From positions 224,145,876-224,209,875 of the forward strand of contig CM070873.1 of the NCBI GenBank assembly GCA_036365515.1: a DNA stretch of 64,000 bases. Direction: 5' to 3'. This stretch comes from Torymus aiolomorphi (taxonomy: Eukaryota; Arthropoda; Insecta; Hymenoptera; Torymidae). The position numbers and the translations under genes are program-made. Positions 41,503-53,907 of this stretch are shown here, piece by piece. Under the pieces are notes generated by a model. The model saw only the letters and a list, made by a program, of their open reading frames with translations. It was not told the origin of the DNA and ran no database searches. Numbering within the stretch: the first letter of the stretch is position 1; each line of letters begins with the position of its first letter.

Positions 41503-43129
41503 CCCGAATGGAAATACTAATCGTACAACTATGTTACAATCTTGTACATTATTGTAAATTCTCGCACCATTTGGTACGTTTCGGTACGTTTTGATTAAGA
41601 TTCGGACATTTGTACGGGATCGTACCTAAACGTATCGAATTGTACGGAAATGTATGTCAGGGTACTTGAAGGCACAGCCTCGTACAGAAACCTACCGAAA
41701 CTTACACATGCTGAGAAAAATTATTTTTTGTCTCAAAAAATTTCTTGCCTAAGCGTAGCGAAACGTACCGAAACGTACCAAAAACATGCGGAAACAGCGT
41801 ACAAAAACGTACAAAAATGTACGTCAATGTACGTGAATATACGGTGTTGTAAAGAAAATTATGAGAACTTGAAATATACTGAAAAATATTTGTTACCCGA
41901 ATGGAAAAAATAAACGGTACTACCATGTAAATTATCCTATGTTTCGGCACGTTCCTTTACGTGTTGCTATGTTTATGTACCTTTCCGTATGATTCGGTAC
42001 GTTTCGGTATGTTTTGATTAAGATTCGGACATTTTATACGAAAACGTACCAAAACGTACCAAATCGTATCGAATCGTACGTAAACTTGCAGAAACGTACG
42101 GGGACGTACAGCCACATACTTGTACGTAAGAAAATGAACGGAAACATACTTGTATGTACCAAATGAATGTATCAATATGCAAATATTTTTGTACCAAAAC
42201 GCACCGAAACGTATAGAAACGTACCGAAACGTACCAAAACATACCGAAACCTACTGACATTTACCAAAACGTACGAAAACGTAAAGCAATGTACAACAAC
42301 ATACGTGATCTTACAAAAACATGCGATAACATACGTAAACGTACGGAATTTTAAAATGTAATATTTTACGAAAATTTTTATTCTACAAAAACGTTGAAAT
42401 AACAAATATTTTCCAGTATATTTGAAGTTCTCATAATTTCCTTTACAACACCGTATATTCACGTACATTGACGTACATTTTCTTACGTTTTTGTATGCTG
42501 AGGTACGTTTCTGCATGTTTTGGTACGTTTGAGTACGTTTCGGTACGCTTAGGCAAGAAATTTTTGGAGACAAAAAATAATTTTTCTCAGCATATGTAAG
42601 TTTCAGTAGGTTTCTGTACGAGGCTGTACCTTTGAGTAGCCTGACATACATTTCCGTACGATTTGGTACGTTTAGGTACGATCCCGTACAAATGTCCGAA
42701 TCTTAATCAAAACGTACCGAAACGTACCAAATGGTGCGAGAATTTACAATAATGTACTCGATTGTAACATAGTTGTATGATTATTATTTCCATTCGGGTA
42801 TTTCAAAAGTTTTTGTAGAATAAAAATTTTCGTAAAATATTACATTTTACAATTCCGTACGTTTACGTATGTTATCGCATGTTTCTGTAAGGTCACATAT
42901 AATGTTGTTGTACATTGCTTTACGTTTTCGTACTTTTTGGTACATGTCAGTACGTTTCGGTACGTTTCGGTGCGTTTTGGTAGGTTTTCGTATAAAATGT
43001 CCGAAACTTAATCAAAACGTACCGAAACGTACCGAATCGTACGGAAAGGTACAGAAACATAGTGACACGTAAAGGAACATGCCGAAACATACGATAATTT
43101 ACATTATAGTACCGTTTATTTTTTCCAAT
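41503..43129. mobile_element. E1/E2: interlocked foldback elements filled with ACGTACCGAA decamers
   Basis: Four blocks in the order A (41503-41895), B (41896-42385), A' (about 42390-42798) and B' (42799-43129), where the primed blocks are reverse complements. A and B both begin CCCGAATGGAAA, and A' ends TTTCCATTCGGG. TA precedes B and follows A'. Almost the whole interior is a degenerate 10-bp repeat, ACGTACCGAA/ACGTACCAAA, in one sense on the left and the opposite sense on the right. B' lacks part of the middle of B. Confidence 0.8.
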
Positions 43130-44103
43130 TACACTGACATTTTAAAATAAGACCACAAGAACAACAAGAATATTGATAATAAATAAATAAATAAATAAAT
43201 AAAAATAAATCTACTAATATATCACATAAAAATTGATAAAGTTACAGAAATACTTCTTTCGATCTATACCAAGTTTTGTATTCATTAAATACAGCATATA
43301 TCATAATAATAATATAACCATAATAATAATAACGCAAAATTGTATTGTTCTTCTATTGGATTTCGGTAGTATACCGTAGGGCCTGTAGTTATGTTCGTAT
43401 ACCTGTCAATGATCCAGTATAATAATTTTCGTTTATTTTGACGTGAAGGATCTGTTTGTTACTTTTATTCTTTGACAATATTCATATAATTTTTAAAATA
43501 TTCTATGAAAATGCTTTTTATACATTAAGTAATTTAACGAGTGTGAACTTTCTTACCTCAATTTAACATAAATATATATTAATTAGTGGAAAGAATTGGA
43601 AAGAATAAATATATATTAATTAGTGGAAAGTATAAAATAAGGCAAGTATAGACGTTTTTTCTGTATAATCTATAAAATAATAATATTTATGTTTTTTTAA
43701 AAGAAATCAAATAAATGCCAGTGAAAAAGTCTTTTACTTCTTTGAGTCATTGTATGCTGAACAAATTATATGTAAGAATTGGAATTGTTCAATGAAATTA
43801 TCATCTTTTCGTTTGCGACGCATAACATCGGTCTGTCTTTCATATTTACTTCTACACCTGGCGAGTTTTTTTGTTGTATTTATAATTTAAATATGATAAC
43901 ACTATGCTCATAATTACATATTATGAGTGGTTCCTTATACATATACAAAAAATCGTTCCAATTAAAAATCAGACAATTACCCAATTTCTTGAATGTAATA
44001 TTCCCTAAAAGTAAACAAACAAAAATAACGTACCTATGCACCTATTTCAGTCTCACTCGCGGGTCGTCGCCAGGGCAGCGCACAATATCCCCACCGCACG
44101 ACC

Positions 44104-47100
44104 ATGCAGCGCATCCTCCGCAAGTACCTGTCACTGGCGAGCCGGCCCAGTCCTAGCTCCGTGGCCGCTCTACCGGAAATGCCGGACTGCCGAAGTGACC
44201 CGGTGATCGGCACCGTGGCCGCCATCCTCGATCCGGAACGTGGCCGCCGACTACACGAGTACATCGATGAACGGCACCGCAAATGCGGCCCGCTGTTTAG
44301 GGACAAAATTGGACCGACGAAGGCCATCTTCGTGAGCTCGAGCGAGGCGATACGCGAGGTGTTCAGGATCGAGGGCCCGACGCCGCAGCATTATGTCCCC
44401 GAGGCTTGGTTGCTCTACAATCAGATGCGGAATAAAAAGAGGGGACTCTTGTTTATGTAAGGGAGAAGTTGCTTCGATTTTTGACCTAAATTTTTTCTAT
44501 TTGGGTATCGGTGTTAACTTCTAGATTGAATGGTTTCCGATGCAATCCATTAACAATTTGAATTTCTATATACTCTGTTTACGTTTTGCAATGTGTATGA
44601 AGAAGCTAGGTAGGCTTTGATATACCGGTTATCGAACTCTTCATCGCGCGCAGGCATCAATGCCGAGAGTTTCAATATTTTCCCCTAGTGGAAATTTAAT
44701 TTGCTCAAAATAGTTTAAAACAATTCGTCACTGTTCAAATCTGTTTAAAATTGTTTAAAACTGTTCAAAACCGTTTAAAACTGTTTATTAGTGTGAATTT
44801 TTGGACTTTTAAAACAGTTCTAAACAGTTATGAACAGTTTTAAACAGTTTTGAACACTTTTGAACTTTTTTAAACATTTACGAACAATTTAAAACTGTTT
44901 TGAACTTTTGTATTAAAATATTATTAATTAATAAGAATTTATTTAAAACAGTTTAAAATAATTTTGAACAGTTATGAACTGTTTTAAACAGTTTTAAATG
45001 GTTTTGAACATTTATGAATGGTTTCAAGCAATTTTGAACAGTTTTAATCCGTTCTGAACTTTCGTTTGAACAATATGAATTTGTTTAGAATAGTTTTTAA
45101 CAGTTTTGAACAGTTATTAATGTCGCCGTCGTCGCAGATATGACGAAAAGTCACTTCCTTACTGGAAATTTAATTTGCTCAAAACTGCTGTAAACTGTTC
45201 AAAACTGTTTTAAACTATTTCAAATAATTTCCTGATGATCAGTACATTTTCAATACAATAATTCTGAATTGTTTAAAACTGTTTAAAATTGTTCATAACT
45301 ATTTAAGACTGTTTTAAATTGATCAAATAAATGTCTGATCAGTACATTTTCAATACAAAAATTCAAAATTGTTCAAAACTGTTCAAAATTGTTCATAACT
45401 GTGTAGAACTGTTTTAAACGTCCAAAAATTCACACTAATAAACAGTTTTAAACAGATTTGAACAGTTACGAATTGTTTTAAACCGTTTTGCCCAAATTAA
45501 ATTTCCACTAGGGTCTTATGTAAAATTTTATTCCGGTTTTTACTCGCATATGAAAATGCATAAAAAAGTTTTGATTGCATTTTCCTGTTTTTACCTCAAA
45601 TGGCAGATAAATCTACAAATAGCAAACTTATCACGTTTATAGTAGAGTTTTTTATACTACCGTATTCACATCACACCTATTCTAATAATGTAAATCTCGC
45701 TTAATACTCCAAGCTCAAACTATAATACCTCCGATTACGAACGAACGTTTGTTGTGTCGTTGTGCAAAACCGATTTAATCTCCGCAAACACGGCGCATGT
45801 TATTATTACCAATCAGTTGACTGCTCCCTGCGCCTCGTCAGTATAATATATATATATTTAAGTGCACCCGCGTGTGCCTCCGCATATCCACTTATCGCCT
45901 CAATTGAGCTTTATTTTGTAGCGCGCGCGCATGACCAAACGCGTGTGCACGATGATGTGCACCAGTGCAGTACTGGTAAACGACCGCATTATCGGCGCTT
46001 TTGCGTCAACGCAGCTGATCGCGGCGGAGCCACGGGTGAATCACGCAAGGGCCTCGTTGTGTAGATTTATTTCGAGAGTTATGCTCCATTAGCTCGTTTT
46101 CTTTTATCCGTGTATGAATGGACAATTGCCCTAAATTCGAAGGGCTTGAATATTTCACAATTGAAGCTTCTACTTCTCGTATTATCCCTTATATAAATTG
46201 AGCATTCGAGATAATCTATTTTGCCCTCGAACGATCTCGAAATCTCGAATAATCGAATCCGTCTCGAATCTCTAAAGGAGAGAAACAAAAGACGAAACAG
46301 TGGCGCGTGTAGCGCGCTGATTAACGCTAGTTAATCGTATAAGGAAAAGGATGTCATGATAAATGTATTAAAGATCGATCTTTTATGGCGCCACATAGGA
46401 AAACGAATTAAATATATAGAATACATATAATATCAGTATAGAAAAAGGGGAGCCTTTTGATTGTTCTAAATAGTCGATTAGAAAAATAATGTGATCATCG
46501 TTTTAGTAGGTCTTATTTATTATGATTATGTTGTTTATTTAGGTCAATTACGTGTTATAAGCGTTCAAACAGACTTCGCGAAGTAATTTATTCGACAGCG
46601 CAGTTTAAAACTTAATTTCCAGCCCCCTCTAATGCATGTTAATGCAATTTTGCCGCAGGGATGGTCAGGAGTGGCTGCATTACAGGCGGATACTGAACAA
46701 AATAATGTTGACCCCGGAGTCGGTGACCTCGATGAGCAAACCGTGCCAAGAGGCAGCGAAGGACCTCGTCGACAAATGGAAGATATACTCGAGGAGGCAC
46801 GATCGAGTTGTGCCCGATCTCGAATGTCAGCTGTATCAGTGGTCAATTGAAGGTAATAATGTCATTACATAATGGTTAAATTTTTACCCCCAAACGATTG
46901 TGCAACGATAAATTGCTCTTAATCTGCTGCGAATAACTTTAAATTTTAACGAAATTGATTAATTTTTTATGTATACCTATACCTACATCATGAAAACATT
47001 TTCTATATCTTCATTAATGCAAACAAACGTTGCACAGTACTACTGGCATCTCTAGCCGGCAGCCCGTGGCGCGTCTATCGACCGACGATCCTCGACGAGC

Positions 47101-49062
47101 TGGGAGTGCTGTCGCGGAGTCTTGGCCGCATCTTCGAGCACACGGTGCACCTGTCGCGCGTCTCCGCGAAGTTCGCCTCCTTCGTGCGGCTGCCCTCGTG
47201 GAAGGGCTTCGTTGAGACGGCGGACTACGCGCTCGACACCGTCGGCCGCTTCGTCGACGAGATGGCAGAGCTCGAGGGCGCTGAAGACGGCCTCCTGAGG
47301 CGCATGATCGACGACGACGTGAAGGGGGACATGCTCAGGAGGATCGTCGTCGATCTGATTGTCGCGGCTGGTGATACGGTGGGTGGATGATTTATATGGA
47401 TTTTTTTATTTTGGTGGAATGGTTACGTTCCCAGATTACATTTCTATTAGAATCTAGATTGGGGATGGGGGTATTTTTTCGAATGGAAATTGAGAAGAAT
47501 TTATATGTCGAATTCTACAGAAAATTACTCCTAACTGTGGTCGAAAAATCGTAAAAATTCAAAGTTGAAGCACACCTCTAACAACTGGTTTATCCTATTC
47601 TGTAGCAAAAATAATGCATGAATCAGCATAGTGTTTTTCAGGAAGCTACATTTAAGTTTTCTTATGGAAATTTAACATGGGAAAAATGGACGAAAAGTGG
47701 TCATTGATGATTAATCAATAGCAAGCTATTGAAGCGCAAAAAAAATTTTTCAAGAAAAAGCGATGAAAGTAGAAGAAAAGAGCTTTAATTTAAGACTAGA
47801 ATCATTAAATTCGGTCGATTCTGTATAAAGCTACGTGAATTTGAAAATTGCGAAAAATTACCAAAAATGAGCGACTTTTCCCAAATCTACGTAATTCTTA
47901 AAATTTTGGTCATTTTTCGTCATTTTTCACTATTTTCAAATTCACGTAGCTTTGCACAGAATCGACCGATTTTAACGATTCTAGTCTCAAATTAAAGCTC
48001 TTTTCTTCTACTTTCATCGCTTTTTCTTGAAAAATTTTTTTTGCGCTTCAATAGCTTGCTATTGATTAATCATCAATGACCACTTTTCGTCCATTTTTCC
48101 CATGTTAAATTTCCATAAGAAAACTTAAATGTAGCTTCCTGAAAAACACTATGCTGATTCATGCATTATTTTTGCTACAGAATAGGATAAACCAGTTGGA
48201 GATGTGCTTCAACTTTGAATTTTTACGATTTTTCGACCACAGTTATACTTTATGGTGTCACGATTAAATTAGTCGTGATTTTCGTATGACATGTTTAAAG
48301 GATATACGGGTCTAATCAACGTCTTTAAAATATTATCGGACGCATCCTAAGCCTCCTATGCATTCAATTTCTTTAGAGATTTTATCAAGGAGTCAGTTTA
48401 AAAGTTCAATATCAGAATAACACCAAGTAAATTTAAAATTTCCATACATCAAATAAGTGCTATTGTAAACTAATTGCTACTGTAAACTTAAAAATCAGTC
48501 ATCAGTTCCATCACCACAATGAAAATATATTTTTTTCGCATACCACGCGTAAAGTATTGTTTACTCCATGACGTCAGGGATTATTAAGCACAAATAACTT
48601 TCCGCCGGGCATGTGAAAAAAATTATATATTGTCCTCGGGAGCAATGAGGGCTATGAACATCCGCAAGTTGCTGCCCTCGTTTCGCTCGAGCATCAAATC
48701 CCTCGCGGCCGTACATATAGGCTACTTTACTTCCTAGGTGCATAATCTACTATTTATGCTAGCACTGCACAGGCAGCTAAATAAATTTTACTTCCAGACC
48801 GCCTACTCGATGCAATGGCTACTGTTCCTCATAGCGAGCAATCCCGGGGCTCAGGAGAACCTCCGGGAGGCGCTACATGATCTCACCGAGCCGCAAGTGC
48901 TACAGAATTCCCTGCTCAAGGGAGCGATAAAGGAGTCGCTGAGGCTCTATCCAACTGCACCGTTCCTCACGCGAGTCCTGCCGCATGATACTCTGCTCGC
49001 TGGCTATCCTGCGTACAAAGGCGTAAGTCGCACTATCATCCTTTTGACGTGACTTCTGTCTG

Positions 49063-49147
<85 letters not shown>

Positions 49148-49885
49148 GTTGCGTCTATTCAAACGCGTCGTTATATGCTTTTGATGCTGCGTAGTTATAT
49201 GTTGTTTGTTGGTCTTCGATGCGAGCCAAATAAACAGATTCGTATAATAGAACTTTCTAATAGGCGAAAGTTAAATATAGATACCTATTTTCAGGTTTAT
49301 CGCGTGTCTAAAAAAAATACGCATCATCCTTTATTGTACTGGAAATTGAAAGATTATTTCATAATACTATAAGAAATGAGTGCATCTTCGAACTGTATAT
49401 TATACAATCGGTTAAACGAGCTCATACATATTGTTTAATAAAAAAAATGATAATTAACGTGTAATCTCTTTTGATTAGGAACTCGTGGTAATCTCTTTGT
49501 ACTCGTGCGGCCGGGAAGAAGCGAACTTCCCGAGGTCACAGGAATTTCGGCCAGAACGCTGGCTGCGTAACGAGAAAGGCGAATTCCAGGCTGTAATAAA
49601 TCCCAGCGCCACCCTGCCCTTCGCCATGGGTGCGAGGAGCTGCATTGGCCGCAAGCTCGCTGAGACACAGATGTCTCTCACGCTTGCCGAGGTGCGTTTC
49701 ATTTTTCAGTACTAGATTTCTTTATGGCAATGTTTGTTATTCGATTTTTATTTTTCTATCTTTATTTTTAGCTGCTGAAGAGTTTCAAAATCGACTGTTT
49801 GAATAAGGATACTGTAACGATGAAGTTGCGCATGATCTCCGCGCCTTCGGAACCACTTGAACTACAGTTGACGCCGATAAAGTAA
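44104..49885 (+). CDS. CYP315A1: mitochondrial-clan cytochrome P450, probably CYP315A1 (shadow)
   Basis: Six coding exons (44104-44456, 46659-46852, 47038-47378, 48798-49022, 49479-49691, 49772-49885) join in frame to 479 residues. P450 landmarks are the I-helix AAGDTT (292-297), K-helix ESLR (342-345), FRPERW (394-399) and haem loop FAMGARSCIG with cysteine 426. The basic N-terminus MQRILRKYLSLASRPSP, without a membrane anchor, suits mitochondrial import. The family call rests on PEAWLLYNQM, LLFMDGQEWLHYRRILNKI and overall length, which recall CYP315A1, the ecdysteroid 2-hydroxylase of the prothoracic gland. Other mitochondrial CYPs (302, 314, 301) are less likely but not excluded. Introns 1 and 3 contain foldback elements, and intron 4 a long GA tract starting about 40 bp after the donor. 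No frameshift or missing key residue was seen. Confidence 0.9.
44683..45513. mobile_element. E3: foldback with CCCTAGTGGAAA ends filled with AAAACTGTTC decamers (P450 intron 1)
   Basis: Ends CCCTAGTGGAAATTTAATTT / AAATTAAATTTCCACTAGGG. The interior is a degenerate 10-bp repeat (GTTTAAAACT, GTTCAAAACT) that switches to its complement (AGTTTTGAAC) toward the middle. A second internal copy of the left end, ACTGGAAATTTAATTTGCTC, at about 45163 suggests a nested or partly duplicated unit. No clear target duplication. Confidence 0.8.
47532..48246. mobile_element. 715-bp near-perfect palindrome (P450 intron 3)
   Basis: Arms of about 350 bp (47532-47880 and 47895-48246) are reverse complements with few mismatches, from TAACTGTGGTCGAAAAATCG to its counterpart. 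Loop of about 15 bp. Partial copies at 3550-3752 and 58648-58866 identify a family. No coding capacity. Confidence 0.9.
49063..49144. repeat. (GA)n microsatellite in P450 intron 4
   Basis: Pure GA tract beginning about 40 bp downstream of the exon 4 donor. A purine-only tract of this length on the sense strand is also a potential GAGA-type or triplex-forming sequence. Confidence 0.97.
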
Positions 49886-50957
49886 TTCTTGTCGAAGGAC
49901 GTAATTATGTTTTAGATGTTTATATTATAGACTCGTAACGAAGACTAAGTTCTGAAAATTATTGTATATAGACTTTTCATTCGTTGGTGGGGCTTAATTT
50001 GTAAGTGAGTTAAGATGTAATGAAATCGATTTTCTTAAAAGCGTTGAGAATTTCTATCAATTTTATGTATAGCACGGCGTGACATAAATCCGCACTTATG
50101 CCACGGATCGGCGTGACAGCGGATTTATGTAAACGTGCTATAAAATATCGTAATATACTAATTACGATACTTGTGACCTAAGTAGCACTTTTTTGCACGA
50201 CGTGAAGTTAGGGTCCGAGCGTCGCACACCTATCACAATGTACTATTAATATATTAGGTGACTAAATTGTTTTTTAATAACACGAAAGAAAGCAATCTTG
50301 CTTTGAGTATTCACTCATTCGTAATATTTTATTTTCAGATCATTCACTTGTTGAGTGATTATACTTATTTTAAAACGACTATTCAGAAGGTGAATAACTT
50401 TTACAGAATTACATCAATTTATTTTGATAATGACCTGTTAAAAATAGTGTGTACGTATTTTTTGGTAATATTTTTAACTCTTATAATTGCTGTATTAATA
50501 TATCAATCAATGTAAGAATTATTTGTATAAAAATTATTAGTAAAAATAATTTATAACCAGAGGTATGCGCCGTATAGAATTAACGACTTTAATTTCAAAT
50601 TGTATATGTATATATTTTGTTTTCAATCGATCAAATATTTTATTCAGATGGTCATAATAAAATATTTCATTACAAAGGAGAGTAGAATTGATTTTGTAAT
50701 CGCGACTCATATATGATTTATTTGTAATTGATACACAATATCAATTTACAATACATTTGACTCCATAGAGTTTTAAATTTATTTTTCTTTGTCTACAATT
50801 TACAAAAGGAATTGTACCTAAATTTTATAATGACAAATTAGCAATTATAAATATGCGCCAGACTGCAGACAGGTCACCGCTGTAACCAGAATCGTGAAGA
50901 GGACCGTCGCACGTATACCGAAAAGATGAACTGCGCTGATCCCCATCATCACCATCA
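49886..50957 (+). other. P450 3' flank
   Basis: AT-rich. A canonical AATAAA occurs at 50656-50661, some 770 bp after the stop. A nearer, non-canonical signal may be used. A short hairpin at 50060-50140 (TAGCACGGCGTGACATAAAT against ATTTATGTAAACGTGCTATA) is visible. No gene recognised. Confidence 0.4.
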
Positions 50958-51177
50958 GGGGGGTTGCTCTTCAATGGCATACGATAAAATGTTTATCACC
51001 GCGTAATACAGGTATGTTTTTAGGACGAATAGTACAATTTAGGACAAAATTTTGATTTGATGTGACATATACTGTGGTAAAACGATTATGTCGCATCGCA
51101 ACGCATATCGCTAAGGGTAATTTTATATTACGCCATAGCGATAAGTTTTGTTTGTACACTTTGTATGTGGAAACGTT

Positions 51178-51960
51178 CCCTAGCGGAAATAAAAAATGTT
51201 AATAACTGTAAATAACTGTAAAAAACTGTAAAAAACTGTTAATAACTGTAAATAACTGTAAATAAATGTTTGAATTGAGACAGTAATAACAGTTATTTAC
51301 AGATATTTACAGTTATTTACAGTTATTTACAGTTTTTTACAGTTATTTACAGTTTTTTTAAAATAATACTGTAGAAATGAAGGTAATGATAAAAGTTATT
51401 AACAGTTATTAACAATTTTTTACACATATTTATAGTTATATTTACAGTTATTTACAGATATTTACAGTTATTTACAGTTTTTTACAGTTATTTACAGTTT
51501 TTTTTAAATAATACTGTAGAAATGAAGGTAATGATAAAAGTTATTAACAGTTATTAACAATTTTTTACACATATTTATAGTTATATTTACAGTTATTTAC
51601 AGATATTTACAGTTATTTACAGTTTTGTTGATAAAAATAAAGTTGTTATTATAGTGAAAAAAATTTACTGCGTATAAACTGTAAATATCTGTAAATAACT
51701 GTAAATAACTGTAAATATCTGTAAAAAATTGTTAATAACTGTTAATAACTTTTATCAGTACCTTCATGTCTACAGAATTATTTAAAAAAAAAAAACTGTA
51801 AATAACTGTAAAAAACTGTAAATAACTGTAAATAACTGTAAATATCTGTAAATAATTGTAAATAACTGTTATTACTGTCTCAATTCAAACATTTATTTAC
51901 AGCTATTTACAGTTATTTACAGTTTTTTACAGTTTTTTACAGAAACGATTTCCGCTAGGG
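51178..51960. mobile_element. E4: foldback with CCCTAGCGGAAA ends filled with AATAACTGTA decamers
   Basis: Ends CCCTAGCGGAAAT and, inverted, ATTTCCGCTAGGG. The interior is almost entirely AATAACTGTA/AAAAACTGTA repeats, turning into TACAGTTATT. Larger units repeat too (TGTAGAAATGAAGGTAATGA at about 51370 and 51520). The right arm of the host element gives an uninterrupted site (AAACGTTATGCAATAAAAA), showing that E4 arrived after the host formed. Confidence 0.85.
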
Positions 51961-52074
51961 TTGTGCAATAAAAAATTCTTCGCTATGGGGCAATACAAAA
52001 TTACCCTTAGTGATGTGCATTGCCATGCAACATAATCGTTTCACGATAGTATACTCTCTGAAGTTGAATTAGTG

Positions 52075-52245
52075 AAAATTGCTCCTCCCATTAAATTATT
52101 AGAAGAAGCTACTAATTTATTAGTGAATATTCACTATTTCATTAGTAGTTTTTTTTAAAGACTACTAATGAAATGCAAATATTCACTAATAAATTACTAT
52201 TTTTTTCTACTAATTTAATGGGTAGAGCAATTTTCAATAATTCAA
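52075..52245. mobile_element. small foldback nested in the 50.9-52.6 kb element
   Basis: The arms AATTGCTCCTCCCATTAAAT and ATTTAATGGGTAGAGCAATT enclose repeats of CTACTAAT and TATTCACTAA. Like the other filled foldbacks, the interior is a short motif and its complement. Confidence 0.65.
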
Positions 52246-52704
52246 CTTTAGAGAATATCCTGTGGTAAAACGATTATGTTGCATCGCAATAACGAATATC
52301 GCTAACAGTAATTTTGTATTGCCCCATAGCGAAGAATTTTTTATTGCATAACGTTTCGATATATAAAGTGTACAAACGAAAAAAACTTATCGCTATAGCG
52401 TAATATAAAATTACCTTTAGCGATATGCGTTGCGATGCAACATAATCGTTTACCACAGTATATGTCACATCAAATCAAAATTTGGTCCTAAATTGTACTA
52501 TTCGTCCTAAAAACATACCTGTATTACACGGTGATAAACATTTTATCGTATATCATTGAAGAGCAACCCCCCAAGAACGCCTAGCATTCTGTAAACAGCA
52601 ACACATAGCGCGCACGGTGCAAAACGTTATACACCCGATCAGCTGACACGCCGTCTCATAGGCATGTCAGCCGCCGAAAAAAAGAAATGATGACCATAAC
52701 AGAT

Positions 52705-53323
52705 AGTCTAGGCGCCGACAATACATTTCGTGGCCAAATTTTGTCGCCTCCTGAACCAAAGTTTTCTAGACGTATTTTGGCCTGCTGAATCCGAATTTCG
52801 AGGGTTCCCGTCTGAAAAAGTGGGAGAAAAAAAGTTATAAACAATTTAATTGTTTATAAAGTCATATCTCCGATGTGAAATATCGCATCAAGCTGAAAAT
52901 TTCTTTAAAACATTTGTTATTTTGTTTAGAAACTTTTTTATTCTTACACTTTTTTAGCTATGTCTGATAGTTTTAAAGGTATCGGCGTAGCGGCCGCGCG
53001 TGGTATAGTAAATAGCAAAGGCGCTCTAAACGGCGTTTATCACTGATACCTCTAAAACTATCAGTTATAGCTAAAAAAGTGTAAGAATAAAAAAGTTTCT
53101 AAATAAAATAACAAATGTTTTGAAGAAATTTTCAGCTCGCTGCGATATTTTACATCGGAGATATGGCCTTATAAACAATTAAATTGTTTATAACTTTTTT
53201 TCTCCCACTTTTTCGGACGGGAACCCGCGAAATTCGGATTCAGCAGGCCAAAATACGTCTAGAAAACTTTGGTTCAGGAGGCGACAAAATTTGGCCACGA
53301 AATGTATTGTCGGCGCCTAGACT
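52705..53323. mobile_element. 619-bp palindrome with AGTCTAGGCGCC ends
   Basis: Arms from AGTCTAGGCGCCGACAATAC to its exact complement at 53304-53323, about 290 bp each. The GC-rich loop carries a NotI-type site (GCGGCCGC near 52990). The arms hold TTATAAACAATTAAATTGTT, itself a small palindrome. No coding capacity. Confidence 0.85.
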
Positions 53324-53455
53324 AAGAGAAACGACAGAAATAACGGTCTGTCTGATGATTAATGATAATAATATAAATCTATATACTATTTACCTACATA
53401 ATCTTAGTATCACAGTATTGATTACAACGCTAATAGTCTAAAGGTATTCGCATTA

Positions 53456-53661
53456 CCCTACTGAAAAAAATCATACGATTTATCACATCATTTTTTATAT
53501 GATTGTTTTATATGATAAATGATATGATTAATCATGTGATAAATCATGTGATTTGTCACGTGACGAATCATATGATTTATTACATGATTAATCATATCAT
53601 TTATCATAAAAAAATCGTATGTCAAATCATGTGATAAATCATATGATTTTTTTCAGTAGGG
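53456..53661. mobile_element. E5: TA-bounded foldback, CCCTACTGAAAAA ends, 12-bp AATCATRTGATT filler
   Basis: TA at 53454-53455 and 53662-53663. Ends CCCTACTGAAAAAAATCATA and the inverse. The interior is a run of 12-bp units around CATATG, CATGTG and CACGTG palindromes. 206 bp, no coding capacity. Confidence 0.88.
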
Positions 53662-53907
53662 TATATACATTATTACGCCTGATTACAATATCACCTAATC
53701 GTCTAGGTAGCCCTTTGCCTTTCTCTAACTTACTATCTACAACATTTTTACAACATTTTTTCGCTTACATTAGTTTACAAACGTTCCGCTCACATACAAT
53801 ATTTTTACGTAGTATTGATCTATTTATTTCTTTTACCTACTTCCATTTTCCTACAAAATTGTATTACCTCTTTATTCCTATTTTCATCTAAAATTTATTT
53901 TATCCTA

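Larger units (their letters stand above)
50958..52572. mobile_element. 1.6-kb foldback with GGGGGGTTGCTC ends, host of E4
   Basis: Ends GGGGGGTTGCTCTTCAATG and, inverted, CATTGAAGAGCAACCCCCC. Left arm 50958-51177, right arm 52340-52572. The arm motif AAAACGATTATGTTGCATCG occurs four times in alternating orientation (about 51079, 51988-52050, 52267, 52445), so the element is a palindrome of palindromes. E4 (51178-51960) and a smaller hairpin (52075-52245) are nested inside. Confidence 0.8.

Noticed and set aside
41650..43072. Several frames of KRTETYRNVPKRT and FWYVSVRFGTF type
   Set aside because: Translations of the ACGTACCGAA decamer repeat and its complement.
45762..46064. A 100-codon plus-strand frame inside P450 intron 1
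   Set aside because: It does not join in frame with the P450 exons and shows no domain. The P450 reads through without it.
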